64,000 nt of DNA from Planctomyces sp. (GCA_016795105.1 JAEUIH010000006.1:124001-188000); one strand, 5' to 3'. Counted from the stretch's first letter, positions 24,337 to 34,126 are shown. Notes: a model not told the origin generated them from the letters alone. Made by a program: numbers and translations.

Positions 24337-27135
24337 CTATCGATGGCGAATATGAAGGAGCACTGGAGTCGTCGTAATGCCATCGACATTTGAAGACAGA
24401 TGGAACATTCGGCTGGTTTCCGGGACCCACTTTGCGACGGTAATGAAGAATTCCCGTTGATCCTGTCCTTCGAGGATCATCAACCCATTGAGACCGATGT
24501 TATCGACGAATACTCCGTGTGGCATGTTACGCCCGGAGTATTCATGGCCAAATTCGATATGACCAGCGAAGTCATTTCGCTGAGCCTTGATGAATGCGCG
24601 TGTTGTTTCCCCGGCGTAGACGGTGAGTTCCGGGGTATGCTGCCAGTCACCGGCTGCAGCCTGTTCAGACGTATGGATTGTGAGAGTGACCTTTGGCTTT
24701 TCCAGCAGCTTGAGTTCGCTGAGACCGCCGAGGTCATGAACAATTTCCTGTCCATCAATTGTTGCTTTGCCGATGAAACGGATCTTTCGAATGTCTTCTT
24801 CCGATGGCTGAACGGCAGAACTTTCCGCCAGCAAGGTGGCAAATGCTCGCAGCTGTTCCGTTTCAATTGTCGTGGGGAGTGATGATGAAAATCCTGGAGG
24901 AAGTCCTTCAACAGAAATCTCTATAGGCCCGTTATAGCCATCGATTCTGTGAGTCCTGAAAGAGATCTCCTGGCCGGTTCCTTTGGGAACGCTCACTTTG
25001 TCCCCTCCGAGTGAGACTTTAAAGTCTTCGCGGGGCGGTCGAATGGTGAGTTCATAGCGAAAGTCCGGGCCAGAGAAGCCGCGAGCATCAGATATTCTTA
25101 CCAGGTATTTTCCATCGGCCGGAGCCTGAAAGAAGAGCCTCGAATCGGACTTCCATTCGCGGTACGGGTCATCATCGTTTTCAAAATATACAGGGAAGAC
25201 CGGCAGGCCATTTTCGACAAGTGGTTCATGAGGTTCTTTGGGTACGACAATGAATGCCGGAGCCTGAAGTGCGTGCGAAGACGGTGTGGTTCCGAAATAT
25301 GTGAATCGCTGGTCGAAGCCTGGATAAACTTTGAAGCCGGAATCCGGACCTCTTGGATACAGCCAGAGACGCACGACTTCACCGTCAGCATACAGGTATT
25401 CGTTGAGTTCCATTTCCTGCCAGTTAAACATACGAAAGTCGTCACTGGTGTCCGAGTCTTTGCCTCGGAATGTGAAGTAAGAATCCCGCACGGCCTGAAG
25501 ACGTTTCTGAAGAACAGGTTGACCCTGTTCGTTAAGAACTTCAATACGGGAGTCCAGCGGAGATTTGTCACGCTGGGCATTCACCTCGATCAGAAATCGC
25601 TCCCCGGCGGACGCGTTGAACGAAAACGAATCCTGATCTTCCCGGGAAACTAAATTCGCTGCAGACGTGGCTGCGGGTTCGCCGGAATAAATCAGGCCAC
25701 TGATTTTCGCAGGTGTCGTAATACTCTGAGGAGAGTCAACTGCATTCGGTTCAGCTTCCTGAATCACTGCGACTTCAACCGGGCTGATCGGGGAATGAAC
25801 GGATGGAGTTGGGCTGCTGGCGGGATTTGTTGAGCTGACCTCGGTGGTTGTCGCAGAGAGGGTCAGTTCGCCCGAGGGTGTGCCAAGGATCAGGCGGTTT
25901 CCATCCAGAAATGCCAGCGAAGTCACTGGTGTCTTATCCCCGGATTTGACAACCGTCTGCAGCATTGAGGATGTGTCCCAGACTTTCCATGAGAGATCTT
26001 CAGCAGCGGAGGCCAGTTGACTTCCATCCGGAGAGACGGCGAGTGAAGTGATGGCGGCTTCATGTGCAAAGCGGGATTCCACCAGAGGATTGATCGCAGC
26101 GGCCGTTGCCGAGACGAGTTTCCACTTGCGAATTCTGTTATCTGCACCAGCCGCGTAAATGAATTGTCCGTCGGGACTGAAGAGTACAGCATATTGTTCG
26201 GCGAGAGGCTGGCTGAGAGTATCGAATCGTTCTCCTGTTGCCACATGCCAGATCTTGATGGTTGCATCAGCACTGGCGCTGGCGAGCAACGTATTGTCGG
26301 GGCTGAAGGTCAAATCAAAAACAGCACCGTTATGACCGGTGAGTTCCTTAAGAATCTGACCACTCTCCAGGTCGTGAATCAGAATTTTTCGGTCATAACC
26401 GGCTGTTGCAACAAGTTGGCCATCAGATGAAATACAGGCGGCATACAACAGGTCGTCGTGTCCTCCGAATTCGCGGACCAGTGTTTGCTTTGCAATGTTG
26501 TACAGTGTGGCAGTTCCAGACAGGCCCGGAACACCTCCGGCAAAAATCAGATCGTCCGTTCCATGGAATCTGATATCAGTAATCTTTGCAGTCGATATGG
26601 GAATAGTCTTCGGGTTAACAAGGTCATTCTGGTCGTGAAGCTGAACGAGGCCACGGCCTGATGATGCTGCAACTCTGGCTCCTCCAGGAGCGACGGCCAC
26701 GGTGATGATGGATTTTCGGATAGGGCCGGACACGGGTATTTCAGGAACGATCAGTTTCGCCGGGTTCGTTCCGTCGAACGGTGCTCCAGCCAGAATCCAG
26801 GCTTTCAGGAGACTCAACTCATCCTGAGAGAGTTGCGGCTCGTCTGCAGGAGGCATGTGATCATCTTCCGATGATGTGATGACCTGCAGGAGGCGGCTTG
26901 AGTCCGGAGTTTCACGGGAGATGACCGGTCCATCGCTTCCGCCTTTGGTAATTGCTTTCGCCGAAAGCAGCGAAAGCCCACCTTCTGCGGTCACGGAATT
27001 GTGACACCCCACGCAGTACTTCTGAAGAATCGGGGATGCCTGATTCCGATACGACGGTGCATCCTGTGCATATATTTGAACACAAGGAAACCCAGACATC
27101 AGTGCCAGCACCAATGCAATGTGCAATTGTCTCAT
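24337..27135 (-). CDS. Exported cytochrome-WD40 protein with C-terminal beta domains
   Basis: A 932-residue protein with a signal peptide (1-24), a planctomycete cytochrome c domain with CVGCH (Cys41-His45) and the DHMPP methionine-bearing loop near residue 95, then a WD40 propeller (about 140-430; VFDLTFSPDNTLLASASADATIKIW is the clearest blade, in part). A Pro/Ser/Thr linker (430-470) leads to C-terminal regions with LVRISDARGFSGPDFRYEL, typical of pre-peptidase-like beta-sandwiches in planctomycete proteins. A peripheral c-type heme protein with a protein-interaction propeller is the safest description. ATG 27135 has AGGTG 6 bases upstream; a GTG 9 bases earlier is less likely. Confidence 0.87.
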   Translation of the reverse strand: MRQLHIALVLALMSGFPCVQIYAQDAPSYRNQASPILQKYCVGCHNSVTAEGGLSLLSAKAITKGGSDGPVISRETPDSSRLLQVITSSEDDHMPPADEPQLSQDELSLLKAWILAGAPFDGTNPAKLIVPEIPVSGPIRKSIITVAVAPGGARVAASSGRGLVQLHDQNDLVNPKTIPISTAKITDIRFHGTDDLIFAGGVPGLSGTATLYNIAKQTLVREFGGHDDLLYAACISSDGQLVATAGYDRKILIHDLESGQILKELTGHNGAVFDLTFSPDNTLLASASADATIKIWHVATGERFDTLSQPLAEQYAVLFSPDGQFIYAAGADNRIRKWKLVSATAAAINPLVESRFAHEAAITSLAVSPDGSQLASAAEDLSWKVWDTSSMLQTVVKSGDKTPVTSLAFLDGNRLILGTPSGELTLSATTTEVSSTNPASSPTPSVHSPISPVEVAVIQEAEPNAVDSPQSITTPAKISGLIYSGEPAATSAANLVSREDQDSFSFNASAGERFLIEVNAQRDKSPLDSRIEVLNEQGQPVLQKRLQAVRDSYFTFRGKDSDTSDDFRMFNWQEMELNEYLYADGEVVRLWLYPRGPDSGFKVYPGFDQRFTYFGTTPSSHALQAPAFIVVPKEPHEPLVENGLPVFPVYFENDDDPYREWKSDSRLFFQAPADGKYLVRISDARGFSGPDFRYELTIRPPREDFKVSLGGDKVSVPKGTGQEISFRTHRIDGYNGPIEISVEGLPPGFSSSLPTTIETEQLRAFATLLAESSAVQPSEEDIRKIRFIGKATIDGQEIVHDLGGLSELKLLEKPKVTLTIHTSEQAAAGDWQHTPELTVYAGETTRAFIKAQRNDFAGHIEFGHEYSGRNMPHGVFVDNIGLNGLMILEGQDQREFFITVAKWVPETSRMFHLSSNVDGITTTPVLLHIRHR

Positions 27136-27616
27136 GTGACTCACCTAAGACTCGTGATCCTGCGGAATTCCCCACTCAGAAATTGTAGTTTCATGAGCGA
27201 CGGATTGGAATTCCGTCGAGATATATCATGCATTGAGAGAGAGCTAAGGAAGTGAAGCGAGGCACTTAGGGTATTTGTGGTGGCTGTCTTAGCGGTATAG
27301 GAGAGCCCTTCAGAGTGGGCGATTTCAGGCGAAATTCCGGACTCAATATGGATCGATTTTGTATCAATATCTGAACGACTATTGCCCATACTTGAATTGC
27401 GATATGATTCCTGCAACATTCAAACAAGGTATTTGCACTAAGAACCTCCGATTCTTTCGACAGTGAGTTGAGAGTTTCCGAGTAGTCATCGAGTGCGTCA
27501 CTTAAGAGTCGAACGATCTTTTGGATAGATCGCATTTAGTTTTGCTGCAGGGATTGCAATGCAACGGATGCTCAGGTTTGAAACCCGGTCATCGTATCTC
27601 TCAGGGATTTAATTCA
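27136..27616. other. Gene-free region between divergent genes
   Basis: This 481-bp stretch separates the cytochrome-WD40 gene from the small basic protein gene. It is locally AT-richer and should hold both promoters. I see no convincing ORF, RNA gene or extended repeat; an open frame from 27521 is continuous with the next gene but has no better start. Confidence 0.5.
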
Positions 27617-28030
27617 ATGGCAAAGCGTGAAGGTTCAGAGTTCAACATGGCGGAGGAGATTCGCACTCTGCTGAAGGAAGACAAGAAGCTGACGGGGCGT
27701 GAAGTATTTAATGCGTTGAAAGAGAAGTTTCCAAAGCAGCCCATCAATCTGAACAGCTGCACAGTGGCGTTTTCCAATGCCCGCAAGTCAATGGGGCTTC
27801 GCTCTGTTCGTCGTCCTCGACCTGCGAAGTCCAGTGGTCCGATTGGTGCAGTGCGACCCTGGGCGGGAAAGAAGGCTGCTGCCAGTTCTTCAACGAGTTC
27901 AGCAGTTCCGACTGCTCTGGCCGGGATGGATCTGTTGCTGGCAGCGAAGCAGCTGCTCCAGCATTGTGGTGGTGATAAAGATGCAGCAATGGCAGCCATT
28001 CGTCAGGTTGCTTCTCTCCAGATGTCCTGA
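27617..28030 (+). CDS. Small basic protein, possible nucleic-acid-binding (function unknown)
   Basis: A 137-residue protein starting MAKREGSEFNMAEEIRTLL. Residues 10-60 look like a helix-turn-helix-like unit (GREVFNALKEKFP, then NLNSCTVAFSNARKSMGL). The middle is basic and Ala/Ser/Pro-rich (RRPRPAKSS, KKAAASSSTSS). The last 35 residues contain AKQLLQHCGGDKDAAMAAIRQV, a compact helical pair. I have the impression of a family kept in planctomycetes, but I cannot name it. A DNA-binding or nucleoid role is a guess from composition. Confidence 0.7.
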   Translation: MAKREGSEFNMAEEIRTLLKEDKKLTGREVFNALKEKFPKQPINLNSCTVAFSNARKSMGLRSVRRPRPAKSSGPIGAVRPWAGKKAAASSSTSSAVPTALAGMDLLLAAKQLLQHCGGDKDAAMAAIRQVASLQMS

Positions 28031-28055
28031 ATGGTCAGAATCTGTGAACATCAGA

Positions 28056-28080
28056 CCATCGTCAGCCGGGCTGACGATGG
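28056..28080. terminator. Hairpin between convergent genes
   Basis: CCATCGTCAGC (28056-28066) pairs perfectly with GCTGACGATGG (28070-28080) around a 3-nt loop. It covers the stop codon of the permease gene (28062-28064) and lies 25 bp after the stop of the small basic protein gene. No T run on either strand, so it may be a weak bidirectional terminator or an mRNA-end stabiliser. Confidence 0.55.
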
Positions 28081-29267
28081 CTTCTGAATGCACTGAATCG
28101 ATGGCTATATCCGAGCCACGTGATCCGAACCAGCAGGCCGACGCTAATCAGGTCGGCCAGCCAGCCGGGCAGGAGAGAGCCGTGTTCATGAGTATGCAAG
28201 TGGCCTGCCGACCGAAGGTCCGGAAGTATTGAGTCAACGGCAAGTCCGATAAGAAATGACATGCCCACAACGCCAAACAGATATCCAGCGAGTGCCGACT
28301 TCCCAAGTTCCCGGCGTACGACGGCCGCGCTGGAGAAATTTGACGCCGGACCTGCCAGCAAAAACACGAGTACAGTTCCGGGGCTCATTCCGGCAGCCAG
28401 CAATGAAGCCGCGATTGGTGTCGATGCTGTTGCACAAATATAGGTTGGCACGCTGACTGCCAGAACGGCAAGCATGACGATTGGTCCGCGTCCCCAGGAC
28501 GCAAGAGAATCCGCCGGAAAGAACTGTTGAATCACCGCGGCCGTCACTACGCCGACAAGTACCCAGCCAGCGATATCGGCCAGCATTCTGGAGAACGCAT
28601 AATTCAGACATTGATACCATCGAAGCTGATTGCTGCGCTCCGGCGATTCAGCCGGGTTTGATGCGCAGCAGGGACGAGGCTGACAACATGGAGCCATCGG
28701 TGACTCACTCGCCGGATGACCTGCAGGATTCTGACTCACCGGCAGAATTGGTATCGGCTGCATTCCCAGTTCAATGACCGGCAGCAGCAGGGATGGCTGT
28801 TTGTTCTGCAGGCTGGATTTTATTGTCGCGCGATTTGTGGACTGTTGTTCAAGCAGACCGGCAAGAACGCCAGCCACCGAAGCGCTGATCAGGGCGGCTG
28901 AAACTCTGAGGACTGTCATCCATGGACCGAGCAGAGCCCAGCTCATGGCGATGGAGTCGGCACCGTTTTCCGGAGTGGCGACGAGAAACGCGACAGTCGC
29001 GCTTGAGGATGCCCCGGACCTGTGCAGCTGAATTGCCGCTGGAAGTACACTACACGAACAAAGGGGAAGCGGGGTCCCTATGACTGCCGCCCTGAGTGCC
29101 GACATCAGGCCAGATTTTCCCAGCCATCGATGGACAAGCTGAGTGGGGAACCAGGCTTTCAACAGACCGGCTGCTATCAGCCCCAGGACAAGCCAGGGAG
29201 CCATTTCCCTCCAGATCATCCAGGCATTCTGAGAGACTGCCCGCACTGATTCCCCGAACTCACTCAC
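28062..29267 (-). CDS. SO_0444/YraQ-type permease (possible Cu/Zn efflux)
   Basis: A 401-residue membrane protein starting at a GTG with AGG upstream. The N-terminal half has GTPLPLCSCSVLPAAIQLHRSGAS and VATPENGADSIAMSW, the C-terminal half VSVPTYICATASTPIAASLLAAGMSPGTVLVFLLAGPASN; these are the paired motifs of the permease family to which the SO_0444 transporters belong. A Cys-rich cytoplasmic stretch near residues 190-205 (CCQPRPCCAS) and a His-rich GHLHTHEHG near 365 suggest metal binding. It follows thiol peroxidase by 38 bp on the same strand. Metal efflux is inferred from family and Cys/His patches. Confidence 0.82.
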   Translation of the reverse strand: MSEFGESVRAVSQNAWMIWREMAPWLVLGLIAAGLLKAWFPTQLVHRWLGKSGLMSALRAAVIGTPLPLCSCSVLPAAIQLHRSGASSSATVAFLVATPENGADSIAMSWALLGPWMTVLRVSAALISASVAGVLAGLLEQQSTNRATIKSSLQNKQPSLLLPVIELGMQPIPILPVSQNPAGHPASESPMAPCCQPRPCCASNPAESPERSNQLRWYQCLNYAFSRMLADIAGWVLVGVVTAAVIQQFFPADSLASWGRGPIVMLAVLAVSVPTYICATASTPIAASLLAAGMSPGTVLVFLLAGPASNFSSAAVVRRELGKSALAGYLFGVVGMSFLIGLAVDSILPDLRSAGHLHTHEHGSLLPGWLADLISVGLLVRITWLGYSHRFSAFRSHRQPG

Positions 29268-29305
29268 GTTCGCCTACCGATCTGCGTGTACTCTGAGATT
29301 CATGC

Positions 29306-29827
29306 TTATGCCTGCTTTGCGGCAGCGAGTACTGCATCGTAGTTTGGATGCTCTGCGATCTCGCTGACATATTCGACGTGGGAGATTTTTCCATTGGCAT
29401 TAACTACGAAGATTGCTCGTGCAAGGCAGCGATCGAGTGGGCCACCCTTAATCAAAACACCGTAGTCTTCTCCGAACTGAGTGCAGCGGTGAGCGCTCAG
29501 GGTCTTGACTTTGTCAACATTCTCTGCACCGCACCATCGTTTCTGGCCGAACGGCAAGTCCATGCTGACCACGAGGATTTCCACGCCTGGAAGTGTTGCA
29601 GCAGCATCGTTGAACTTCTTCGTTTCGGTATGGCAAACGGAGGTATCCAGTGATGGAATTGTGACAATGATTCGAGTCTTCCCACTGCTGGATGCGAGGG
29701 AAACATCTTCAAGCCCGGTATTCTGCAGGCTGAAATCAGGTGCAGTCGCGCCTGGTGTCAGCGCTGTTCCTGCAAGATCAACTGGATTACCCTTGAGTGT
29801 AACGGCGCCTTTACGAATGTTACTCAT
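29306..29827 (-). CDS. tpx: Thiol peroxidase (Tpx)
   Basis: A 173-residue atypical 2-Cys peroxiredoxin. The peroxidatic cysteine is in SLDTSVCHTETKKFN and the resolving one in LPFGQKRWCGAENV, as in E. coli Tpx. It reduces peroxides with thioredoxin. I chose ATG 29827 (MSNIRKGAVT) because the family starts there; the frame stays open far upstream but that part is non-conserved. It is divergent from moeA (216 bp apart) and precedes the metal-type permease, possibly as one stress-linked transcript. Confidence 0.95.
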   Translation of the reverse strand: MSNIRKGAVTLKGNPVDLAGTALTPGATAPDFSLQNTGLEDVSLASSSGKTRIIVTIPSLDTSVCHTETKKFNDAAATLPGVEILVVSMDLPFGQKRWCGAENVDKVKTLSAHRCTQFGEDYGVLIKGGPLDRCLARAIFVVNANGKISHVEYVSEIAEHPNYDAVLAAAKQA

Positions 29828-30043
29828 GCTCTGATTTCTCTCTTGTTTAGTGTTGTGGCGGAAGTCGTTGCGGGGACGTACATTGTCCATGAAGTGTGGC
29901 AGTATGAACTTCGTGAGCCGGTATGCAACCGGATCAGAACCGCAAATCGTGGAACAGTCTTCATTGATTCGAATAAGATGCTGCGAACGTGTAGAAGATC
30001 TTAAATCTGATTCGAACATCCGTTTTACGAATGTTGAGCCCAA

Positions 30044-31339
30044 ATGCTTACCGTTTCTCAGGCAATAAATCTGATTCTTTCTGAGACTCATGCCGGATTG
30101 AATGAGTCTGTTTCAGTGGGGGCGGCCCTGAATCGGGTACTCTCATCCCCCGTTTTGACTCCTCATGACTCGCCGCTGTTTGACAAATCGCTGATGGACG
30201 GTTTTGCCGTCAACTCCGCTTCGCTGTTGACGGCGCAGGTTTCGGATGGAACGATTTCCGGTGAGAGAACTCTCGGTGATTCAGTTTCGTTAAACGTCTG
30301 CGAAACTCTGACAGCTGGCACGCACTCCGAGAAGTGGCTGTCCGAAGGGCAGGCCGTGCGCGTGATGACGGGGACCGCGATTCCACCCGGTGCGGACTGT
30401 GTTGTTCCGTTTGAACAGGTTACGGTGTTTCCGATCGAGCGCGAAGTCGATCAGATCGATCGCGAAGTTGTTTCGATTCCGCGGCGGGCGATTTCTAAGG
30501 GAAACTGTGTCCTGAGAAGGGGACAGTCTGCCAGGAGCGGAGACGTGCTGCTGACTGCAGGAGTTCGCCTGTACGCTCAGCATCTGGCAGCGCTGGCGGA
30601 GTTTGGGATTCCTGAAATTCAGGCCCGTCGACTGCCTCGATGTGCGGTCCTTGCGACCGGCGATGAGCTCGTGGAGTATACTCAGAATCCCGGACCTGGG
30701 CGAATCCGAAATTCAAATGAGCCGATGCTGCTGGGGCAACTGCGTCAGAACTACGCAGAACCTTTGGGTCTGGGAATTGCCAGGGACGACCATGATGTTC
30801 TGCGTTCAGGAATTCAGCAGGGGCTGAAGTGTGACTTTCTGATCCTGACAGGCGGAGTCTCTGTCGGTATCCGCGACCTTGTTCCCGCTGAACTGAATGC
30901 TGCCGGAGTTCGAAAAGTTTTTCATGGCGTACACATGAAGCCTGGCAAGCCGTTGTGGTTTGGCGTCTATGAAAAGGGTGATCATCGATGTTGTGTGTTT
31001 GGACTGCCAGGAAATCCCGTAAGTGCGCTGGCGTGTTTTGAATTGTTCGTGCGACCTGCTTTGCGGAAGTTCAGCGGAATCTGCAATCCGGATCCACTCC
31101 CGATGAAAGCCATACTTATGGAACCCTATCAGGTTCGCGGAGATCGCCCCGTCTATCACCCGGTTAAAATCGAGGCTGGTGATCAGGGTTTGACGGTACG
31201 GCCATTGCGCTGGATAGGTTCGGCGGACCTGCGAGCAACTGTGGATGCAAACGGGATGGCACTGTTCGAGCCCTGCGGAAGTCCGATTGCGACGGGAACA
31301 TGCGTGTCTGTCTGGCTGTGGGCAGGATTGAACGAATGA
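30044..31339 (+). CDS. moeA: Molybdopterin molybdenumtransferase MoeA
   Basis: A 431-residue protein that inserts molybdate into adenylylated molybdopterin. Landmarks are SLMDGFAV near residue 50, GTAIPPGADCVVPFEQV, the domain III block ATGDELVEY followed by NSNEPML, and LTGGVSVGIRDLVP with PGNPVSALACFELF near the end. The four-domain length is normal. No other molybdenum cofactor gene is adjacent. It converges on the desaturase fusion gene with 10 bp between stop codons. Confidence 0.95.
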   Translation: MLTVSQAINLILSETHAGLNESVSVGAALNRVLSSPVLTPHDSPLFDKSLMDGFAVNSASLLTAQVSDGTISGERTLGDSVSLNVCETLTAGTHSEKWLSEGQAVRVMTGTAIPPGADCVVPFEQVTVFPIEREVDQIDREVVSIPRRAISKGNCVLRRGQSARSGDVLLTAGVRLYAQHLAALAEFGIPEIQARRLPRCAVLATGDELVEYTQNPGPGRIRNSNEPMLLGQLRQNYAEPLGLGIARDDHDVLRSGIQQGLKCDFLILTGGVSVGIRDLVPAELNAAGVRKVFHGVHMKPGKPLWFGVYEKGDHRCCVFGLPGNPVSALACFELFVRPALRKFSGICNPDPLPMKAILMEPYQVRGDRPVYHPVKIEAGDQGLTVRPLRWIGSADLRATVDANGMALFEPCGSPIATGTCVSVWLWAGLNE

Positions 31340-31349
31340 TGGGTGGACT

Positions 31350-33767
31350 TTAGCTGTGGTGATCGGTGGCCGTTGTTTGTGTCTGCGCGATTGATGCTCC
31401 GGATGCCGGGTTCTTCCAGAGATTCGGAAGAGTATCGATTGCAGCAGCGAGATAGCTGCCAAACAGACGCTGCTGCAGTTGTTTGTCCCGACTGACATGT
31501 TTTGTCATCAGGCCCGCAAGGTCTTCATGAGAAGCTTTTGGGTATCGATGGTGAGGACCGTGGGTTGCGATATCAAAGTTGAAGTATCTGCATATACGAG
31601 AAAACAGGTTCCCTCCTGCGATGGTGCGTGTACCCATGAGAGGATCATCACTGTTGAGCCCGAGATGCTCAATGAATTTTCTTGCGGTATTGAGAATTGG
31701 CGCCAGAATGAGGGGAAGCAACCACGTGAGTTGTCGCAACTGAAACGGAATTCCGTGGGTCAACATCCATGTGAACACGACAGCCGGCAATGCTGTCCAG
31801 AACAGGACGACGAGGATGTACTCAAATGTGATTGCGTTGCGTGTCTCCGGGCGGAGTCGAGGATCGCGAAGAAAATAGATTCTCCCGTAGATCAAAGGAG
31901 CCGTGATGATCCCGAAGAACAAATCGAGCCATACGAAGATTCGACGAAAGGAAAGAGAGCAGCGAGGGTCGGAGTAGGGCCAGAGTTCATAGTCATCAAC
32001 TGTATTCAGGTAGGCGTGATGGCGCCGATGAGTCTCCCGATAGGTTGTAAGCGGGATGGCGATCAGGGTTCCAATACATCTCCCAATGAATCGGTTCGCG
32101 AAACGGCTTCGAAAAAGTGTATCGTGCGCTGTTTCATGAAACATCCCCCCGACACAGAACCAACAGTAGGTCAGGCCCGCCGTCCAAAGTGTAAGTTCGG
32201 TCAGTGAAGCGGTTGATGTTGCCGCAATGAAGAACGGATAGAGCAACACAGCCAACGCCGGAAACAGCAGAAATCGGGCCCAGAATCGAAGTGAGCGGCG
32301 GTAAGCGACAGTCCTGGCCGGTTGTACCAGGTGCGAATGCGATGGTGCACTATCGCTTGCGGAGAAGTCTGGTTCGTGGCTGGTCTGCTGCTGATTCAGA
32401 TCTGCTGTGCGACAACACTGACGAAGTGAGTGAATAAACGAGTCCGCGAATTCGTCGCGTTCTGTCTCCGAAAATTCACTGGTTGCGAAGTTCATGTTGA
32501 TGTAAAGTCGTCCTGCGTACTTGCCGATTGAGGTGGCAATATGAGTTCCTCTGCGAACCGGGGCTGCGCCAAGGAGATATTCAAGTCGAATGTTCCCGGC
32601 AATGCAGCGACCCTCCTGCACGGGGAAAATGGCACCCAGCTGTCGGCGCACGTCTCCGACGTTTGCAAGGATCGTCGAACAGATATTCCAGGGGACTCGC
32701 GTGGCAAGTTTCATGAAACCGGGGATCAGGCAGCCAAGTTCCATCGTCAGCAGTACAAGTCCTGTATCACTGCTTCGAGCGACTTCGAGCGTTTCGGAGG
32801 TTACGTATTTGAGGAGGGACTCTTCATTGAGCAAATCCGCGCCTCGTCGAGTCAGCAGTATATAGGAGAGAATGTTTGCAGCCGGACTGTGATCATGTTC
32901 CGGAGTCCGCGTAGAAGCCGGTAATCCAATACGAATAATCGTGTCGTCGGAGTCAACACCGAGACGACTTTGCCATTCCCGAAGAGTGACGAACAAGCAG
33001 CAGGCAACGAGGTCGTTGAGAGAACATCCTCGTGCTGTGGCTTCTCCTCTAAGGCGAGCTGCGTCATGGTTGTCGAGTATGCGAGTGATGAATGGCAGTG
33101 ATGCCGACTCTGAGAGTGGTCGGGAATCGCTTGTCCTTCGGCCATACACAGCGGAGGGATGAATGCTCATGATGTCCCAAACACGCCACAGGAATCGGCG
33201 AAAGAGCTGAGGCGGTCGATGTCCCTCAAACCACTTCCTGCCTCGGAATGCGAGCACACTTCTGTCGAATTCACGGGGGGTAGGGCGACGGTCGTCGGAT
33301 TCTGCCGTGAACTGACCATAATGCGCGAGAACGTCTCCGATGAATTCCATCGCCCCGATTCCGTCGGTTGCCGCATGATGGAACTGAAAAATTAATCGAC
33401 TCTCTCCCGCAGAGCAACCGACCCAAACGTTCAGACCTGGGGAAGTCCTTAGGTCAATGTGCCGTTGATCCGGGCTCGGCAGAGGAGGCATCCCTTCATG
33501 AAACAGAATTTTCGGGGCGGCTGAGAGTGGAGTCCAGTACCACCGAAGCCATCGCCGCGCGACGATCGCGTTCAGCAATGGATGTCGATCGACAGACTTC
33601 TGAATCGCTGAAGTCAGTGCTTCCTGATTGAGATTTCCGCTGACTCCGATTTCAATGAAAAAGCACATCGGGAATTCGGGCCGATCGTCGGCCAGCATGA
33701 CTTCTTCAAACGCGGACAGCCTCAGTGGAAACAGTTCCTCTGGATCGGACCTGTCTGAGGTGCTCAT
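31350..33767 (-). CDS. Fusion of HHxxxDG acyltransferase and fatty-acid desaturase
   Basis: An 805-residue two-enzyme fusion. Residues 10-450 match the condensation/wax-ester-synthase-like acyltransferase fold, with the catalytic His130-His131-x-x-x-Asp135-Gly136 (FHHAATDG). Residues 455-485 are a linker. Residues 495-760 are a membrane fatty-acid desaturase with three histidine boxes: HETAH (544-548), HRRHH (580-584) and HGPHH (736-740), plus FIEHLG at 698. Helices at about 495-520, 525-545, 615-632 and 650-695 flank them. It likely desaturates or hydroxylates an acyl chain and transfers an acyl group; substrates are unknown. ATG 33767 lies 2 bp after the DUF962 stop in a five-gene operon. 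Confidence 0.88.
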   Translation of the reverse strand: MSTSDRSDPEELFPLRLSAFEEVMLADDRPEFPMCFFIEIGVSGNLNQEALTSAIQKSVDRHPLLNAIVARRWLRWYWTPLSAAPKILFHEGMPPLPSPDQRHIDLRTSPGLNVWVGCSAGESRLIFQFHHAATDGIGAMEFIGDVLAHYGQFTAESDDRRPTPREFDRSVLAFRGRKWFEGHRPPQLFRRFLWRVWDIMSIHPSAVYGRRTSDSRPLSESASLPFITRILDNHDAARLRGEATARGCSLNDLVACCLFVTLREWQSRLGVDSDDTIIRIGLPASTRTPEHDHSPAANILSYILLTRRGADLLNEESLLKYVTSETLEVARSSDTGLVLLTMELGCLIPGFMKLATRVPWNICSTILANVGDVRRQLGAIFPVQEGRCIAGNIRLEYLLGAAPVRRGTHIATSIGKYAGRLYINMNFATSEFSETERDEFADSFIHSLRQCCRTADLNQQQTSHEPDFSASDSAPSHSHLVQPARTVAYRRSLRFWARFLLFPALAVLLYPFFIAATSTASLTELTLWTAGLTYCWFCVGGMFHETAHDTLFRSRFANRFIGRCIGTLIAIPLTTYRETHRRHHAYLNTVDDYELWPYSDPRCSLSFRRIFVWLDLFFGIITAPLIYGRIYFLRDPRLRPETRNAITFEYILVVLFWTALPAVVFTWMLTHGIPFQLRQLTWLLPLILAPILNTARKFIEHLGLNSDDPLMGTRTIAGGNLFSRICRYFNFDIATHGPHHRYPKASHEDLAGLMTKHVSRDKQLQQRLFGSYLAAAIDTLPNLWKNPASGASIAQTQTTATDHHS

Positions 33768-33769
33768 CT

Positions 33770-34126
33770 TTATGCATCCTTTGAGGGACGCTGTGCGTCT
33801 TTTTGAACGTGCCCAGGATCACGACCGGAAATCATCAGCAGTGTCAGTTTGTAGTCCGCCAGCAATGACTGCCATGGATATCGAATTGAAAGCGGCCGGT
33901 TTCGCTCCACCAGTACATGTCCGAGCCATGCAAGACCATACCCTGCGAGCGGCATCAGAAGAAGCAACCACCATAACCTGATCCAGACGGCGACGATCAG
34001 AATGATCCACGAAGCAAGAGTTCCAGTCACATGCATCCAGCGATTGAGTTTCCTGTCATGTTCCTGAAGATAGAGAGTCCAGAAACGCTGAGTGGAGTCC
34101 GTTTGAGGGGGCTGCGTGACTGTCAC
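33770..34126 (-). CDS. DUF962/Mpo1-like membrane protein
   Basis: A 118-residue protein starting at GTG 34124-34126, with GGAGGG 6 bases upstream; GTGA overlaps the stop of the acyltransferase gene. The family pattern is clear: YLQEHDRKLNRWMHVTGT, two hydrophobic segments, then LAWLGHVLVERNRPLSIRYPW in part. Yeast Mpo1, the characterised member, is an iron-dependent dioxygenase acting on 2-hydroxy fatty acids in alpha-oxidation; the conserved His in EH, MHVTG and GH are candidate ligands. Its position between two acyltransferases, one fused to a desaturase, supports a fatty-acid substrate. Confidence 0.85.
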   Translation of the reverse strand: MTVTQPPQTDSTQRFWTLYLQEHDRKLNRWMHVTGTLASWIILIVAVWIRLWWLLLLMPLAGYGLAWLGHVLVERNRPLSIRYPWQSLLADYKLTLLMISGRDPGHVQKDAQRPSKDA

